From: Nocardioides sp. Root1257
GTDB taxonomy: Bacteria; Actinomycetota; Actinomycetes; Propionibacteriales; Nocardioidaceae
DNA length: 62,782 bases
Reading direction: 5' to 3'
NCBI RefSeq assembly: GCF_001425175.1
Contig: NZ_LMDV01000004.1
Span: 1-62,782, forward strand
The notes under the pieces were generated by a model. It was given only the letters and a program-made list of their open reading frames with translations. It had not been told where the DNA came from and made no database searches. Below are positions 37,937 to 46,349 of the stretch, in pieces (position 1 is the first letter of the stretch; each line of letters begins with the position of its first letter). The translations under genes and the position numbers were made by a program.

Positions 37937-38968
37937 ATGCTGTCCGACGTGCTCACGCTCATAGACTCCGATGGCAGAGTGCACGAGCTCCCGACCTGGG
38001 CGGCGTACGTCGACGCCGAGGCGCTGACCGCGGCGACGGGGTGGAGGCTGCGCAGCGTCGGGCTCTGCAAGAACGACGTCTGCGTGCCGCTCTTCGGCCG
38101 CGAGGTCACCTCGCCCGAGGACGCCGGCCTCATCGACCTCGACGCCTGGGCCGCGGCGCTGGACCAGCTGATCGTGCACGACGACGACCACGAGGTCGTC
38201 GCGCTGGTGCCGTCGGCCGGGTGGCGGCGGACGGTCGCGGCGTCCGGGAAGGCGCCGCCGCTCGACCTGGCCGACGTGGACGGACGCCCGGTGTCCTTCG
38301 ACGACCTCTCCGGCAGCAAGCGGGTGCTCGTCGCCTGGGCGTCGTGGTGCGGGTGCCGCCACGAGCTCGGCGGCTGGCAGCACCTCCAGGACGAGCTCGC
38401 CGACGCGGGGCTGAGGGTGTTCTCGGTCGCGCTCGACGCCGACCCCGAGGACTCCCGGCCGTGGATCGAGGCCGCTGCGCCGTCGTACCCCGTCGCGGTC
38501 GACACCGCGCACCTGACCGCCGAGAGGTACGGCATCACCAACGTCCCCTCCGTCGTGTGGATCGACGAGGACGACCGCATCGTGAAGCCTCCGACGATCG
38601 CCCCGGGCGACGACGGGTTCGTCGAGTTCACGCAGATCCCGGCCGACCAGCACCACGACCTGTTGCGGGCGTGGGTGCGCGACGGCGTGCTGCCGGACGG
38701 CGCCGGTGCCGAGGTGGCCGAGCGCACCGACGACGAGCAGCGCGCGCTCGCCCACCGCCGCATCGCCCTGCACCACCGGCGGGCAGGTCGCACCGAGCCC
38801 GCGAAGCAGCAGCTGGCGCTCGCCGGGGAGCTGGCGCCGTGGGACTGGACCGTACGGCGGGGTGGGATCGCGATGACCGGGGGCGATCCGTTCCTCGGCG
38901 AGGAGTTCATCTCGTTCTGGGAGGAGTGGAACGCGTCCGGCCGTCCTGGGTACCGCCCGACCACCTGA
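37937..38968 (+). CDS. TlpA/ResA-like redoxin with CGC motif
   Basis: A 343-residue protein with an unknown N-terminal domain (about 1-95), a thioredoxin-like domain (about 100-235) and a helical C-terminal part. The usual CxxC is replaced by WCGCR (ASWCGCRHEL), as in a group of redoxins with one residue between the cysteines. No signal peptide is seen, unlike secreted TlpA. It shares the 34-base divergent gap and KstR-type box with the flavoprotein gene. It may be a reductant or thiol sensor for that pathway; this is inference. Confidence 0.8.
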   Translation: MLSDVLTLIDSDGRVHELPTWAAYVDAEALTAATGWRLRSVGLCKNDVCVPLFGREVTSPEDAGLIDLDAWAAALDQLIVHDDDHEVVALVPSAGWRRTVAASGKAPPLDLADVDGRPVSFDDLSGSKRVLVAWASWCGCRHELGGWQHLQDELADAGLRVFSVALDADPEDSRPWIEAAAPSYPVAVDTAHLTAERYGITNVPSVVWIDEDDRIVKPPTIAPGDDGFVEFTQIPADQHHDLLRAWVRDGVLPDGAGAEVAERTDDEQRALAHRRIALHHRRAGRTEPAKQQLALAGELAPWDWTVRRGGIAMTGGDPFLGEEFISFWEEWNASGRPGYRPTT

Positions 38969-38979
38969 GCCGTCGCCGA

Positions 38980-38985
38980 TAGACT
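38980..38985 (+). promoter_or_regulatory. Probable -10 box of antiporter gene
   Basis: TAGACT in the 53-base gap is a good -10 match, placing a start about 30 bases before the antiporter GTG. No convincing -35 is seen. Confidence 0.4.
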
Positions 38986-39021
38986 GCGGTCCCGCCGCCC
39001 CGACGAACGCCGAGGTGACCC

Positions 39022-40542
39022 GTGTCTTTCGATGTCCACGAGCTCGACACGTTCGTGCTCGTCGGATCTGCGGTCACGCTCCTGGCGATCCTCGCCGTCC
39101 GGCTCTCCTCGCGGGCCGGGCTCCCCAGCCTGCTGATCTACCTGCTCATGGGTGTCGCGCTGGGCGAGGCCAGCCCGATCGGCATCCACTTCGAGGACGC
39201 CGAGCTCGCGCACGCGCTGGGCTTCGCCGCCCTGGCGATCATCCTCGCCGAGGGCGGACTCACGACCAGCTGGCGCGAGATGCGTCCCTCGATCCGGCTC
39301 GGCGTCTCGCTGGCCACGATCGGCGTCGCCATGTCGGTGACCGTCGTCGCGCTCGGTGCCCACTTCCTGCTCGGGCTCCCGTGGGAGCTCGCCCTGCTGC
39401 TCGGTGCGGTGACCTCGCCGACCGATGCGGCCGCCGTGTTCTCGGTGCTGCGGGTCGTCCCGCTGCCGAAGAAGCTCACCGGGTCGCTCGAGGCGGAGTC
39501 CGGCCTCAACGACGCGCCGACGGTCGTGCTCGTCACGCTGGTGGCCTCGGGCGCCGTCGACGAGCACGGACCGCTGGCCCTCCTCGGCATCATCAGCTAC
39601 GAGCTCGCGGCGGGCACCGCCATCGGGCTGGCGGCCGGCTTCGGTGGCGCCTGGGTGATGCGCCGCGCGGCGCTGCCGTCGTCCGGCCTCTACCCGCTCG
39701 CCGTCCTCTCGCTCACGTTCCTGGGGTACGGCGTCGCCACGTCCGTCCACGCCTCCGGCTTCGCCGCCGTCTACGTGTCGGCCCTGGTGCTCGGCAACAT
39801 GGAGCTCCCGCACCGAGCGGCCACCCGCTCCTTCGCCGAGGGCGTGGCGTGGCTGGCCCAGATCGGGCTGTTCGTGATGCTCGGGCTGCTGCTCTCGCCG
39901 AGCCGGATCACGCTGGAGACCGTGGGGCTCGCCGTGGTGGCCGGCCTGATCCTGACCTTCGTCGCCCGGCCGCTCTCCGTCCTGATCAGTGCCGTCGTCC
40001 AGCCGATGCCCTGGCGCGAGCTGGGCTTCATCTCGTGGGCCGGCCTGCGCGGTGCGGTGCCCATCGTGCTGATGACCATCCCGCTGGCCGAGGGCATCGA
40101 CCAGTCCGAGCGGCTCTTCGACATCGTCTTCGTCATGGTCGTCATCTACACGCTGCTGACCGGACCGACGCTGCCCCTGGTGGCGCGCGTCCTCAAGGTC
40201 GCCCGACGCTCCGAGCCCCGCGGGCTCGAGGTGGAGGCGGCGCCGCTCGAGCGGATCGCCGCGGACCTGCTCCAGGTGACGATCAGCCCGGCCTCGAAGA
40301 TGCACGGCGTCGAGGTCGGCGAGCTGCGACTGCCACAGGGCTCGTCGGTGTCGATGGTGATCCGCGAAGGCCGGACGATCATCCCCGAGCAGCGCACCGT
40401 GCTCCGGCACGGCGACGACCTCCTGGTCGTCACCCCCCGCAAGCTGCGCGAGCGGACCGAGGAGCGGCTGCGCCAGATCAGCGCGCACGGTCGACTCGCG
40501 CAGTGGCTGGGCGAGAAGGACCGGCGTACCCGCCCTAGCTGA
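39022..40542 (+). CDS. CPA1 potassium(sodium)/proton antiporter with RCK_C domain
   Basis: This 506-residue membrane protein has about twelve hydrophobic segments (10-390) with the NhaP-type SPTDAAAVFS and ESGLNDAP motifs. A cytoplasmic C-terminal TrkA_C/RCK_C domain (about 410-490) is usual for NhaP2/CvrA-type K+/H+ antiporters. It would adjust cytoplasmic potassium or pH. GTG start with CGAGGTG upstream. The 3' end overlaps the convergent LytR_C gene by eight bases. Confidence 0.92.
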   Translation: MSFDVHELDTFVLVGSAVTLLAILAVRLSSRAGLPSLLIYLLMGVALGEASPIGIHFEDAELAHALGFAALAIILAEGGLTTSWREMRPSIRLGVSLATIGVAMSVTVVALGAHFLLGLPWELALLLGAVTSPTDAAAVFSVLRVVPLPKKLTGSLEAESGLNDAPTVVLVTLVASGAVDEHGPLALLGIISYELAAGTAIGLAAGFGGAWVMRRAALPSSGLYPLAVLSLTFLGYGVATSVHASGFAAVYVSALVLGNMELPHRAATRSFAEGVAWLAQIGLFVMLGLLLSPSRITLETVGLAVVAGLILTFVARPLSVLISAVVQPMPWRELGFISWAGLRGAVPIVLMTIPLAEGIDQSERLFDIVFVMVVIYTLLTGPTLPLVARVLKVARRSEPRGLEVEAAPLERIAADLLQVTISPASKMHGVEVGELRLPQGSSVSMVIREGRTIIPEQRTVLRHGDDLLVVTPRKLRERTEERLRQISAHGRLAQWLGEKDRRTRPS

Positions 40543-41038
40543 CCGGCGGGCTGCAGATCTGGGCGTCGTCGGTCGCGCGGACGGCGCGACGCCCGGCGGA
40601 CAGCTCCTTGAAGTCGTCGCCGACCACGACGGTGACGCCGACCCCCACGCCGTCGCGACGCTCGATGTCGACGTCGGGTCCGAGGTAGGAGGCGACCAGG
40701 CGTACGTCGGGGCTCTCCGGGTCGGTCGTCCAGATCGCGGCCGTCGACACCTTGGCCTTCGCGGCGTTGCCGGCCTGACCCTTGACGAAGCCCTCGTCGG
40801 TCAGCAGCCCCATGGTGCGTCCCGCGAGGCCCTCGCGCTGGCTGGCGTTGTAGACGCTCACGACGACCTGCTGGGGGAAGACCTTCTCGCCGGCGGCCAC
40901 GTCGGTGTCGACGCAGATCGGGCTGTCGACCTTGGCCGGCAGCGGCTCCATGGTCGCGTGCCAGCCCCAGACGGCTCCGACGACCAGCAGCGCGCCGAGC
41001 ACGACCAGGGTGACGGTCGTGCGCATCGCCTGACTCAT
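40535..41038 (-). CDS. LytR C-terminal-domain membrane protein
   Basis: A 167-residue protein with one N-terminal membrane anchor (about 8-26) and an extracytoplasmic LytR_C domain (VVSVYNASQREGLAGRTMGLL). Such domains occur in cell-envelope proteins of Actinobacteria, alone or fused to LytR-CpsA-Psr ligases. Its ATG overlaps the stop of the upstream small gene (TGATG), so the two form an operon. Confidence 0.88.
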   Translation of the reverse strand: MSQAMRTTVTLVVLGALLVVGAVWGWHATMEPLPAKVDSPICVDTDVAAGEKVFPQQVVVSVYNASQREGLAGRTMGLLTDEGFVKGQAGNAAKAKVSTAAIWTTDPESPDVRLVASYLGPDVDIERRDGVGVGVTVVVGDDFKELSAGRRAVRATDDAQICSPPVS

Positions 41039-41334
41039 CAGCCCTCCATCGTGTGCACGCGGGCGTGCAGGATGTTGCGCTGCTGGAGGGCGGCGCGGAG
41101 CGCGCGGTGCAGGCCGTCCTCGAGGTAGTACTCGCCCTGCCACTCCACGACGTGGGCGAAGAGGTCGCCGTAGAAGGTCGAGTCCTCGTCGAGGAGGGCG
41201 GCGAGCTGCAGGGTGTCCTTCGTGGTGACCAGCTGGTCGAGGCGGATCTGGCGCGGCGGCACGGCTGCCCAGCCCCGGGACGACAGCCCGTGGTCCGGGT
41301 AGGGCCTTCCGACCCCGACGCGCTTGAAGATCAC
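41038..41334 (-). CDS. Conserved actinobacterial 98-residue protein, VapB-labelled family
   Basis: The protein (VIFKRVG...PYPDH... DSTFYGDLF...YYLEDGLHRALRAALQQR) belongs to a well-conserved actinobacterial family often labelled a VapB-type antitoxin. No VapC-like toxin is encoded beside it; the coupled gene is LytR_C. The ParB-like feel of EDGLHRALRA is noted but unproven. GTG 41334 is chosen because conservation begins at VIFKRVG and a TATAGT -10 box ends six bases upstream, implying leaderless translation. Confidence 0.82.
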   Translation of the reverse strand: MIFKRVGVGRPYPDHGLSSRGWAAVPPRQIRLDQLVTTKDTLQLAALLDEDSTFYGDLFAHVVEWQGEYYLEDGLHRALRAALQQRNILHARVHTMEG

Positions 41335-41340
41335 GCGGCG

Positions 41341-41346
41341 ACTATA
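41341..41346 (-). promoter_or_regulatory. -10 box of leaderless VapB-like gene
   Basis: TATAGT on the minus strand ends six bases before GTG 41334. Transcription would begin at or next to the start codon. No ribosome site is present. Confidence 0.6.
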
Positions 41347-41427
41347 ACGACGACCCTCGTCCGGGGCGGGACCCGTGCGCCGGGGCCGTGGGTGCGACAC
41401 CCCGCCCCGGCGGCGCGAGGGGGCGGC

Positions 41428-41601
41428 TCAGGCGGACCAGCGGATGGCGTCGTCGATGGTGTCGGCCAGTGCGTGCACGCCGCGCAGGTCGGTGCGCTCG
41501 ACCATCAGGTTGGTCAGCGCCGCGGAGTGCCGCAGGCGCAGCAGGGCGCGCTGCTCAGCGACGCGGTCGATCGGTGTGTCGGTGGTGTTCTGCTCGTCCA
41601 T
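41428..41601 (-). CDS. Small hypothetical protein
   Basis: A 57-residue charged helical protein (MDEQNTTDTPIDRVAEQ...). GGAGG five bases before ATG 41601 sets the start; ATG 41604 is too close to it, and the longer open frame upstream is unlikely. No homologous family is recognised. It is divergent from the SnoaL-like gene, and the shared gap holds two inverted repeats. Confidence 0.55.
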   Translation of the reverse strand: MDEQNTTDTPIDRVAEQRALLRLRHSAALTNLMVERTDLRGVHALADTIDDAIRWSA

Positions 41602-41703
41602 CATGGCCTCCGGATCGGGTGTGGTGATCAGTGCGGTGTCCGGTCGTCGGTGGATGGGACGCCCGTTCGAGAACAAGATTGGATCGTTCAGATCGCCGGG
41701 AGG

Positions 41704-41729
41704 TTGACCCTGCGTTACAAGCAGGTCAA
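41704..41729. promoter_or_regulatory. Inverted repeat in divergent gap
   Basis: TTGACCCTGC and GCAGGTCAA flank GTTACAA; the arms match apart from one extra C. It stands between the small hypothetical and SnoaL-like genes, 48 bases ahead of the latter. It could be an operator or a short hairpin. Confidence 0.4.
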
Positions 41730-41757
41730 ACGTTTCCGGTGTCGCTGGGGCCAGAAC

Positions 41758-41771
41758 TGGAATACGTTCTA
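41758..41771. promoter_or_regulatory. Imperfect KstR-type box
   Basis: TGGAATACGTTCTA fits TnnAACnnGTTnnA with one mismatch (AAT for AAC). It overlaps a probable -10 element TACGTT (41763-41768) and ends five bases before the SnoaL-like GTG. It is the second such box in 4 kb. Confidence 0.45.
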
Positions 41772-41776
41772 GTTTT

Positions 41777-42226
41777 GTGGACGACATCACCGCGATCAGC
41801 CAGCTGAAGTACCGCTACCTCCGCACCCTGGACACCAAGGCGTGGGACGAGTTCGCCGACTGCTTCCTCCCCGAGGCGACCGGCGACTACAACGGCCTGC
41901 TCTTCGACAACCGGGACGCGCTGGTGGCGTACATGAAGGAGAACCTCGGCGAGGGCTTCCTGACGATGCACCAGGTGCACCACCCCGAGATCGCGGTCGA
42001 CGGCGACACCGCGACGGCGCGCTGGTACCTCCAGGACAAGGTGATCGTCCCGGCCTTCCAGTTCATGCTCGAGGGTGCGGCCTTCTACTCCGACCGCTAC
42101 GCCCGGACGCCGGACGGCTGGCGGGTCGCCCACACCGGCTACCGCCGTACGTTCGAGGTGACCTACGACCTCAAGGACCTGCCCGGGACCAAGGTCAACG
42201 GGCCGGGGGAGCACACGCACGTCTGA
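41777..42226 (+). CDS. SnoaL-like/nuclear transport factor 2 fold protein
   Basis: A 149-residue protein of the SnoaL_4 type, a cone-shaped alpha+beta barrel (ITAISQLKYRYLRTLDTKAWDEFADCF, HQVHHPEI). Relatives include steroid isomerases, polyketide cyclases and dehydratases. GTG 41777 has no ribosome site and a -10 element eight bases upstream, so the message is probably leaderless. The KstR-like box suggests a sterol or aromatic substrate; this is inference. Confidence 0.85.
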   Translation: MDDITAISQLKYRYLRTLDTKAWDEFADCFLPEATGDYNGLLFDNRDALVAYMKENLGEGFLTMHQVHHPEIAVDGDTATARWYLQDKVIVPAFQFMLEGAAFYSDRYARTPDGWRVAHTGYRRTFEVTYDLKDLPGTKVNGPGEHTHV

Positions 42227-42236
42227 GGGACCTCGA

Positions 42237-42251
42237 CCGGCCTCAGGCCGG
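42237..42251. terminator. Short hairpin between convergent genes
   Basis: CCGGCC-TCA-GGCCGG lies in the 31-base gap between the SnoaL-like gene and the end of eccC. It may end transcription from both sides but is short. Confidence 0.45.
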
Positions 42252-42257
42252 GGCACC

Positions 42258-45200
42258 TCACAGGCTCGGCTCGCTCCACGCCATCTGCACGACCTCGACG
42301 CCGCGGTCGCGGGAGACCAGACGGCCGCGGCCGGGCGGGGCGGGCTGGGGCTTCTGGTTGCCGAGGAGCGGGCCCTCCTCCGGGCTGCCGGAGAGCAGCA
42401 GGCCCGGCATCGCGAGGTCGCGCAGGCCCTGGATGACCGGCTCGTAGAGCGCGCGCGAGGCACCGCCCGAGCGACGGGCGACGACGACGTGCAGCCCGAC
42501 GTCGCGCGCCTGGGCGAGCAACGGAGCGAGCGTGAGCGCCGGCGAGCCCTGCTGGGTCGCGACCAGGTCGTAGTCGTCGATGAGCACGTAGACCTCGGCG
42601 CCCGTCCACCACGACCGGCCGCGCAGCTGCTCGGGCGTGACGTCGGGCCCGGGGATCCGACCCTCGAGGTACGTCGCGAGCTCCTGCAGCCCGGGCTGTG
42701 CCTGGGTGCCGGAGGTCAGGTAGCTGAGGAGGTACTCGTCCGGCACCTCACCGAGCAGCGAGCGCCGGTAGTCGACGACCACCAGCTGCGCCTCTTCGGG
42801 GGTGCGGGTCCGCATGATCTCCTGCGCGTACGCCCGGAGCACGCCGCTCTTGCCGGACTGGCCGTCGCCGAAGATGAGCAGGTGCGGCTCGGCGTCGACG
42901 TCGAGCCCGATCGGGCCGAGGTCCTTCTCGTTGATGCCGAGCAGCAGCTCGCGGGGACCGGCACTCTGTGCCCCGAGGGCGCGAACGTCGTCGAGCGAGA
43001 TGCGCTCGGGCAGCAGCCGCAGCTTCGGGCCGGCCGGGCCCGACCAGGCCGCGCTGACCTGCTTGATCAGGTTCTCGACACCGTCGCCGAGGCTGTCGGC
43101 GTCGTTGACCCCGTCGATGCGCGGCAGACCGGCCAGGAAGTGCAGCTTGCCCTGCACCAGGCCGCGGCCCGGGCGGCCGCTCGGGACCAGTGCGGCGACC
43201 TTGCGGTCGATCTCGGAGTCCATCGGGTCACCCAGGCGGAGCTCGAGCCGGGTGCCGAAGAGGTCGCGCATCGCGGCCCGGAAGTCGGCCCAGCGGGCGG
43301 CGCCGACGATGACGTGCAGGCCGAAGGTCAGGCCGCGGGTCGCGAGCTGCTGGATCTCGGCCTCGAGGTCGTCGAAGTCGGCGCGCAGCGTGCTCCAGCC
43401 GTCGACGACCAGGAAGACGTCGCCGTACCCGTCGTCGACGCGACCGGCGGCCCGGCGCGCCCGGTAGGTCTCGATCGAGTCGATGCCGTTGGCACGGAAG
43501 TAGGCCTCGCGCCGGTCCACGATCCCGCGCACCTCCGCGAAGATGCGGCGTACGACGTCGGGCTCGGCGCGGGTGCCGACGCCGGCGACGTGCGGGAGGT
43601 TCACGAACGGTGAGAACGTGCCGCCGCCGAAGTCGAGCACGAAGAACTGCGACTCCTGCGGCGTCGTCGTCAACGACATGCTCGCGACGATCGTGCGCAG
43701 CGTGGTGCTCTTGCCGCTGCGGGGTCCGCCGACCACGGCCGCGTGACCGCCCGCTCCGCTGAGGTCGACGGTGAGGGTGTCGCGGCGCTGCTCGCGCGGA
43801 CGGTCGACGGTGCCGAGCGGGACGACCAGCCCGCCGAACCCGCGCCAGTGCCCGGAGACCAGGCCCAGCTGGGGATCCGGGGCCAGGTCGGCCATCAGGT
43901 CGTTGAGCGTGTCGGGTGCGTCGAGCGGCGGCAGCCAGACCTGGTGGGCCGGCGTGCCCTGCCCCTCCATGTGGCGCACGGCGATGGCGAAGAGCGACTC
44001 CGTCTCGGCCGGCCCGGGCTGGGCGACCACGGGCTCCGCCTCGGGTTCCGGCAGGTCGAGGCTCTGCACCTCCGAGATCGTGAAGGGCAGGATGCCGCGG
44101 ACGTGGCCGCCCTCGTCGCGGCGCACCAGTGCCTGCGCCGGCGGCCCGGAGACGTACGCCGACTTGAAGCGCAGCATCGTCGCCGGGTCGGGCTTGAGGT
44201 AGCCGAGGCCCGGGTCGGCCGGCAGCTCGTAGGCATCGGGGACGCCGAGGACCGAGCGGGACTCGGTGGCGCTGAAGGTGCGCAGGCCGACCCGGTAGGA
44301 GAGGTGTGACTCCAGGCCGCGGAGCCGTCCCTCCTCGAGCCGCTGCGACGCGAGCAGCAGGTGCAGGCCGAGCGAGCGGCCGAGCCGACCGATCGCCACG
44401 AAGAGGTCGATGAACTCGGGCTTCGCCGACAGCATCTCGGAGAACTCGTCGACCACCACGAAGAGCGATGGCATCGGGGCGAGGTCCTCGCCCGCCGTAC
44501 GTGCCTTCTCGTAGTCACGGATCGACGCGAAGTTGCCGGCGTCCCGCAGCAGCTCCTGGCGGCGCACCATCTCGCCGGACAGGGCGTCCTGCATGCGGTC
44601 GACGAGGGTGAGCTCCTGCTCCAGGTTGGTGATCACCGCGGAGACGTGCGGCATGCCGGTCATGCCGGCGAAGGTCGCGCCGCCCTTGAAGTCGACGAGC
44701 ACCATGTTGAGCTGCTCGGGGGAGTGCGTCATCGCGAGGCCGAGCACCAGTGTGCGCAGGAACTCCGACTTGCCCGAGCCGGTCGCGCCGATGACGAGAC
44801 CGTGGGGGCCCATGCCCTGCTGGGCGGACTCCTTGATGTCGAGGTGGACGACCGAGCCGCCCTCGCCGAGGCCGATGGGCACCCGCAGGCGGTCGCGCGC
44901 CGGCCGCGGGCGCCACGCCCGGGTCGGGTCGAAGGAGTGCACGTCGCCGAGCGCCAGCAGCTCCATGAAGTCGGTGGGACCGGCGATCTCGCCGGTCGAC
45001 TCGACCACGCCGGAGGCCACGGTGTGCAGGGGGGTCAGGCGGCGGGCGAAGGCCTCCGCGGTCGCGACCGGGCAGACGTCGGCCCGGGCCTTGATGGGCT
45101 CCTCGCGCAGCCGCAGCGCGTGCACGCCGTGCCGACCGTGCGCGTCGAGATCGGCCGCGTCGTCGAACTGGATGCGTAGCCGGGTCGGGTCCTCGAGCTC

Positions 45201-46241
45201 GTCCCACCGGGCGGGCAGGTCGATGAGGGTGACGCCGTGCAGCCCGTCCGGGGGTACGACGTGGTTGCCGGGCGGCAGCTCGCCGCCGTCGATCACCAGG
45301 AGGAGGTGGGGGCTCGCAGCGCGCTCGTCGGCACCGAAGCGGGGCCGGTCGGCCAGGTCGGCCGGGAGCAGCCCGGCCAGGTCGGCGAGCGACGTCGACA
45401 CCATCCGCATCGGGCCCACGGCGTCGGACTGCCGGGAGCTCTGGGCGTGCGGGAGCCACTTCACCCAATCCCAGTGCGCCAGGTTCTGCTCGGAGCTGAG
45501 CACCGCGACGGCGAGGTGCTCGGGCGCGTGGAAGGCGGTCGCCGAGCAGATCAGCGACCGGGCCAGCGACCGGGCGGGCTCCTCCGGTCCGCAGACCTCG
45601 ACCCGGTCGAAGGCGCGCAGGTCGATCGACGCGGGCAGGTCGGGCTGGAGCCGGTGCACGACGAGCAGCCGGTGCAGCGCCGATGCGGCGGCCGGGTCGA
45701 CCTGGTCGATCGGCGTGCTCTCGGGTGGCACCAGCTCGAGGGCGAGCGGCTGCGCGCACACGCCGTACCGCACGTGCAGGAAGCCGGGGTCGCCCGAGCC
45801 GTGCTCCCAGACCCGGGAGCGCTCGTCGGCGAGCGCCGGCAGCGCGGTCGGGTCGGGGTGGTGCCAGGTGAGCGCGCGGCGCTGCTGGTCGGCCGCCTCC
45901 CGGGCGACCTTGCGGACGTTGGCGAGGTAGCGCAGGTACTCGGTCCGCGACCCGGTCACCTGCTGCGAGCGCTGCTTCCGCTGCCGGTCGAGCTGCACGA
46001 TGATGAAGCCGACCGTGGCGAAGAGGAACATGCCGGCGGCGATCAGGCCGCGGCCGCCGTTGGCCTTGCCCATGGTCGCGACCAGCACGATCGAGCCGAG
46101 GCTGCCGAGCATCGGGATCGCGTTCATGAGCACGCCGCTCGCGCCCTCGTTGGGCTCGATCTGCGGTGGCGGCTGAAGGACGAGCTGCCCGGTGGGCATC
46201 TCCGGCTCGTCCATGCGTGTGCCGCGCAGCGTCGTCGTCAA
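42258..46241 (-). CDS. eccC: Type VII secretion FtsK/SpoIIIE ATPase EccC
   Basis: This 1,327-residue motor powers ESX-type secretion. Two membrane segments lie at about 38-90. Three ATPase domains follow: GATGSGKS (about 480) with VVVDEFSE, GGPRSGKS (about 840) with LVVDGWS, and GDGQSGKS (about 1,125) with VLIDDYD. All three P-loops are intact. The start is TTG 46241 because GGGGAGGA lies five bases upstream; ATG 46214 has no such site. The longer frame upstream overlaps the divergent EccD-like gene and is rejected. It is divergently arranged from the rest of the locus. Confidence 0.94.
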   Translation of the reverse strand: MTTTLRGTRMDEPEMPTGQLVLQPPPQIEPNEGASGVLMNAIPMLGSLGSIVLVATMGKANGGRGLIAAGMFLFATVGFIIVQLDRQRKQRSQQVTGSRTEYLRYLANVRKVAREAADQQRRALTWHHPDPTALPALADERSRVWEHGSGDPGFLHVRYGVCAQPLALELVPPESTPIDQVDPAAASALHRLLVVHRLQPDLPASIDLRAFDRVEVCGPEEPARSLARSLICSATAFHAPEHLAVAVLSSEQNLAHWDWVKWLPHAQSSRQSDAVGPMRMVSTSLADLAGLLPADLADRPRFGADERAASPHLLLVIDGGELPPGNHVVPPDGLHGVTLIDLPARWDELEDPTRLRIQFDDAADLDAHGRHGVHALRLREEPIKARADVCPVATAEAFARRLTPLHTVASGVVESTGEIAGPTDFMELLALGDVHSFDPTRAWRPRPARDRLRVPIGLGEGGSVVHLDIKESAQQGMGPHGLVIGATGSGKSEFLRTLVLGLAMTHSPEQLNMVLVDFKGGATFAGMTGMPHVSAVITNLEQELTLVDRMQDALSGEMVRRQELLRDAGNFASIRDYEKARTAGEDLAPMPSLFVVVDEFSEMLSAKPEFIDLFVAIGRLGRSLGLHLLLASQRLEEGRLRGLESHLSYRVGLRTFSATESRSVLGVPDAYELPADPGLGYLKPDPATMLRFKSAYVSGPPAQALVRRDEGGHVRGILPFTISEVQSLDLPEPEAEPVVAQPGPAETESLFAIAVRHMEGQGTPAHQVWLPPLDAPDTLNDLMADLAPDPQLGLVSGHWRGFGGLVVPLGTVDRPREQRRDTLTVDLSGAGGHAAVVGGPRSGKSTTLRTIVASMSLTTTPQESQFFVLDFGGGTFSPFVNLPHVAGVGTRAEPDVVRRIFAEVRGIVDRREAYFRANGIDSIETYRARRAAGRVDDGYGDVFLVVDGWSTLRADFDDLEAEIQQLATRGLTFGLHVIVGAARWADFRAAMRDLFGTRLELRLGDPMDSEIDRKVAALVPSGRPGRGLVQGKLHFLAGLPRIDGVNDADSLGDGVENLIKQVSAAWSGPAGPKLRLLPERISLDDVRALGAQSAGPRELLLGINEKDLGPIGLDVDAEPHLLIFGDGQSGKSGVLRAYAQEIMRTRTPEEAQLVVVDYRRSLLGEVPDEYLLSYLTSGTQAQPGLQELATYLEGRIPGPDVTPEQLRGRSWWTGAEVYVLIDDYDLVATQQGSPALTLAPLLAQARDVGLHVVVARRSGGASRALYEPVIQGLRDLAMPGLLLSGSPEEGPLLGNQKPQPAPPGRGRLVSRDRGVEVVQMAWSEPSL

Positions 46242-46292
46242 CGCAGTCCTCCCCTGTGGTGCCGACCCCCCGTAGGCCGAGCTGTCCACCGG

Positions 46293-46317
46293 GGAACTAC
46301 CCCGCCCGGGCGAGGTT
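46293..46317 (+). promoter_or_regulatory. ECF-sigma-like promoter of EccD-like gene
   Basis: GGAAC-N17-GTT fits the pattern of SigE-type extracytoplasmic-function sigma factors. The core GGGAACTAC is identical to the one at 47798-47806 before the WXG100 genes. A start near 46325 would leave about 25 bases before GTG 46350. Confidence 0.5.
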
Positions 46318-46349
46318 GACGCCTCCTGTCGCTGGGGAAGGTGGACGAC

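Noticed and set aside
41038..41334. VapBC toxin-antitoxin module
   Set aside because: The neighbouring coupled gene is a LytR_C membrane protein, not a PIN-domain toxin, and no other toxin is adjacent.
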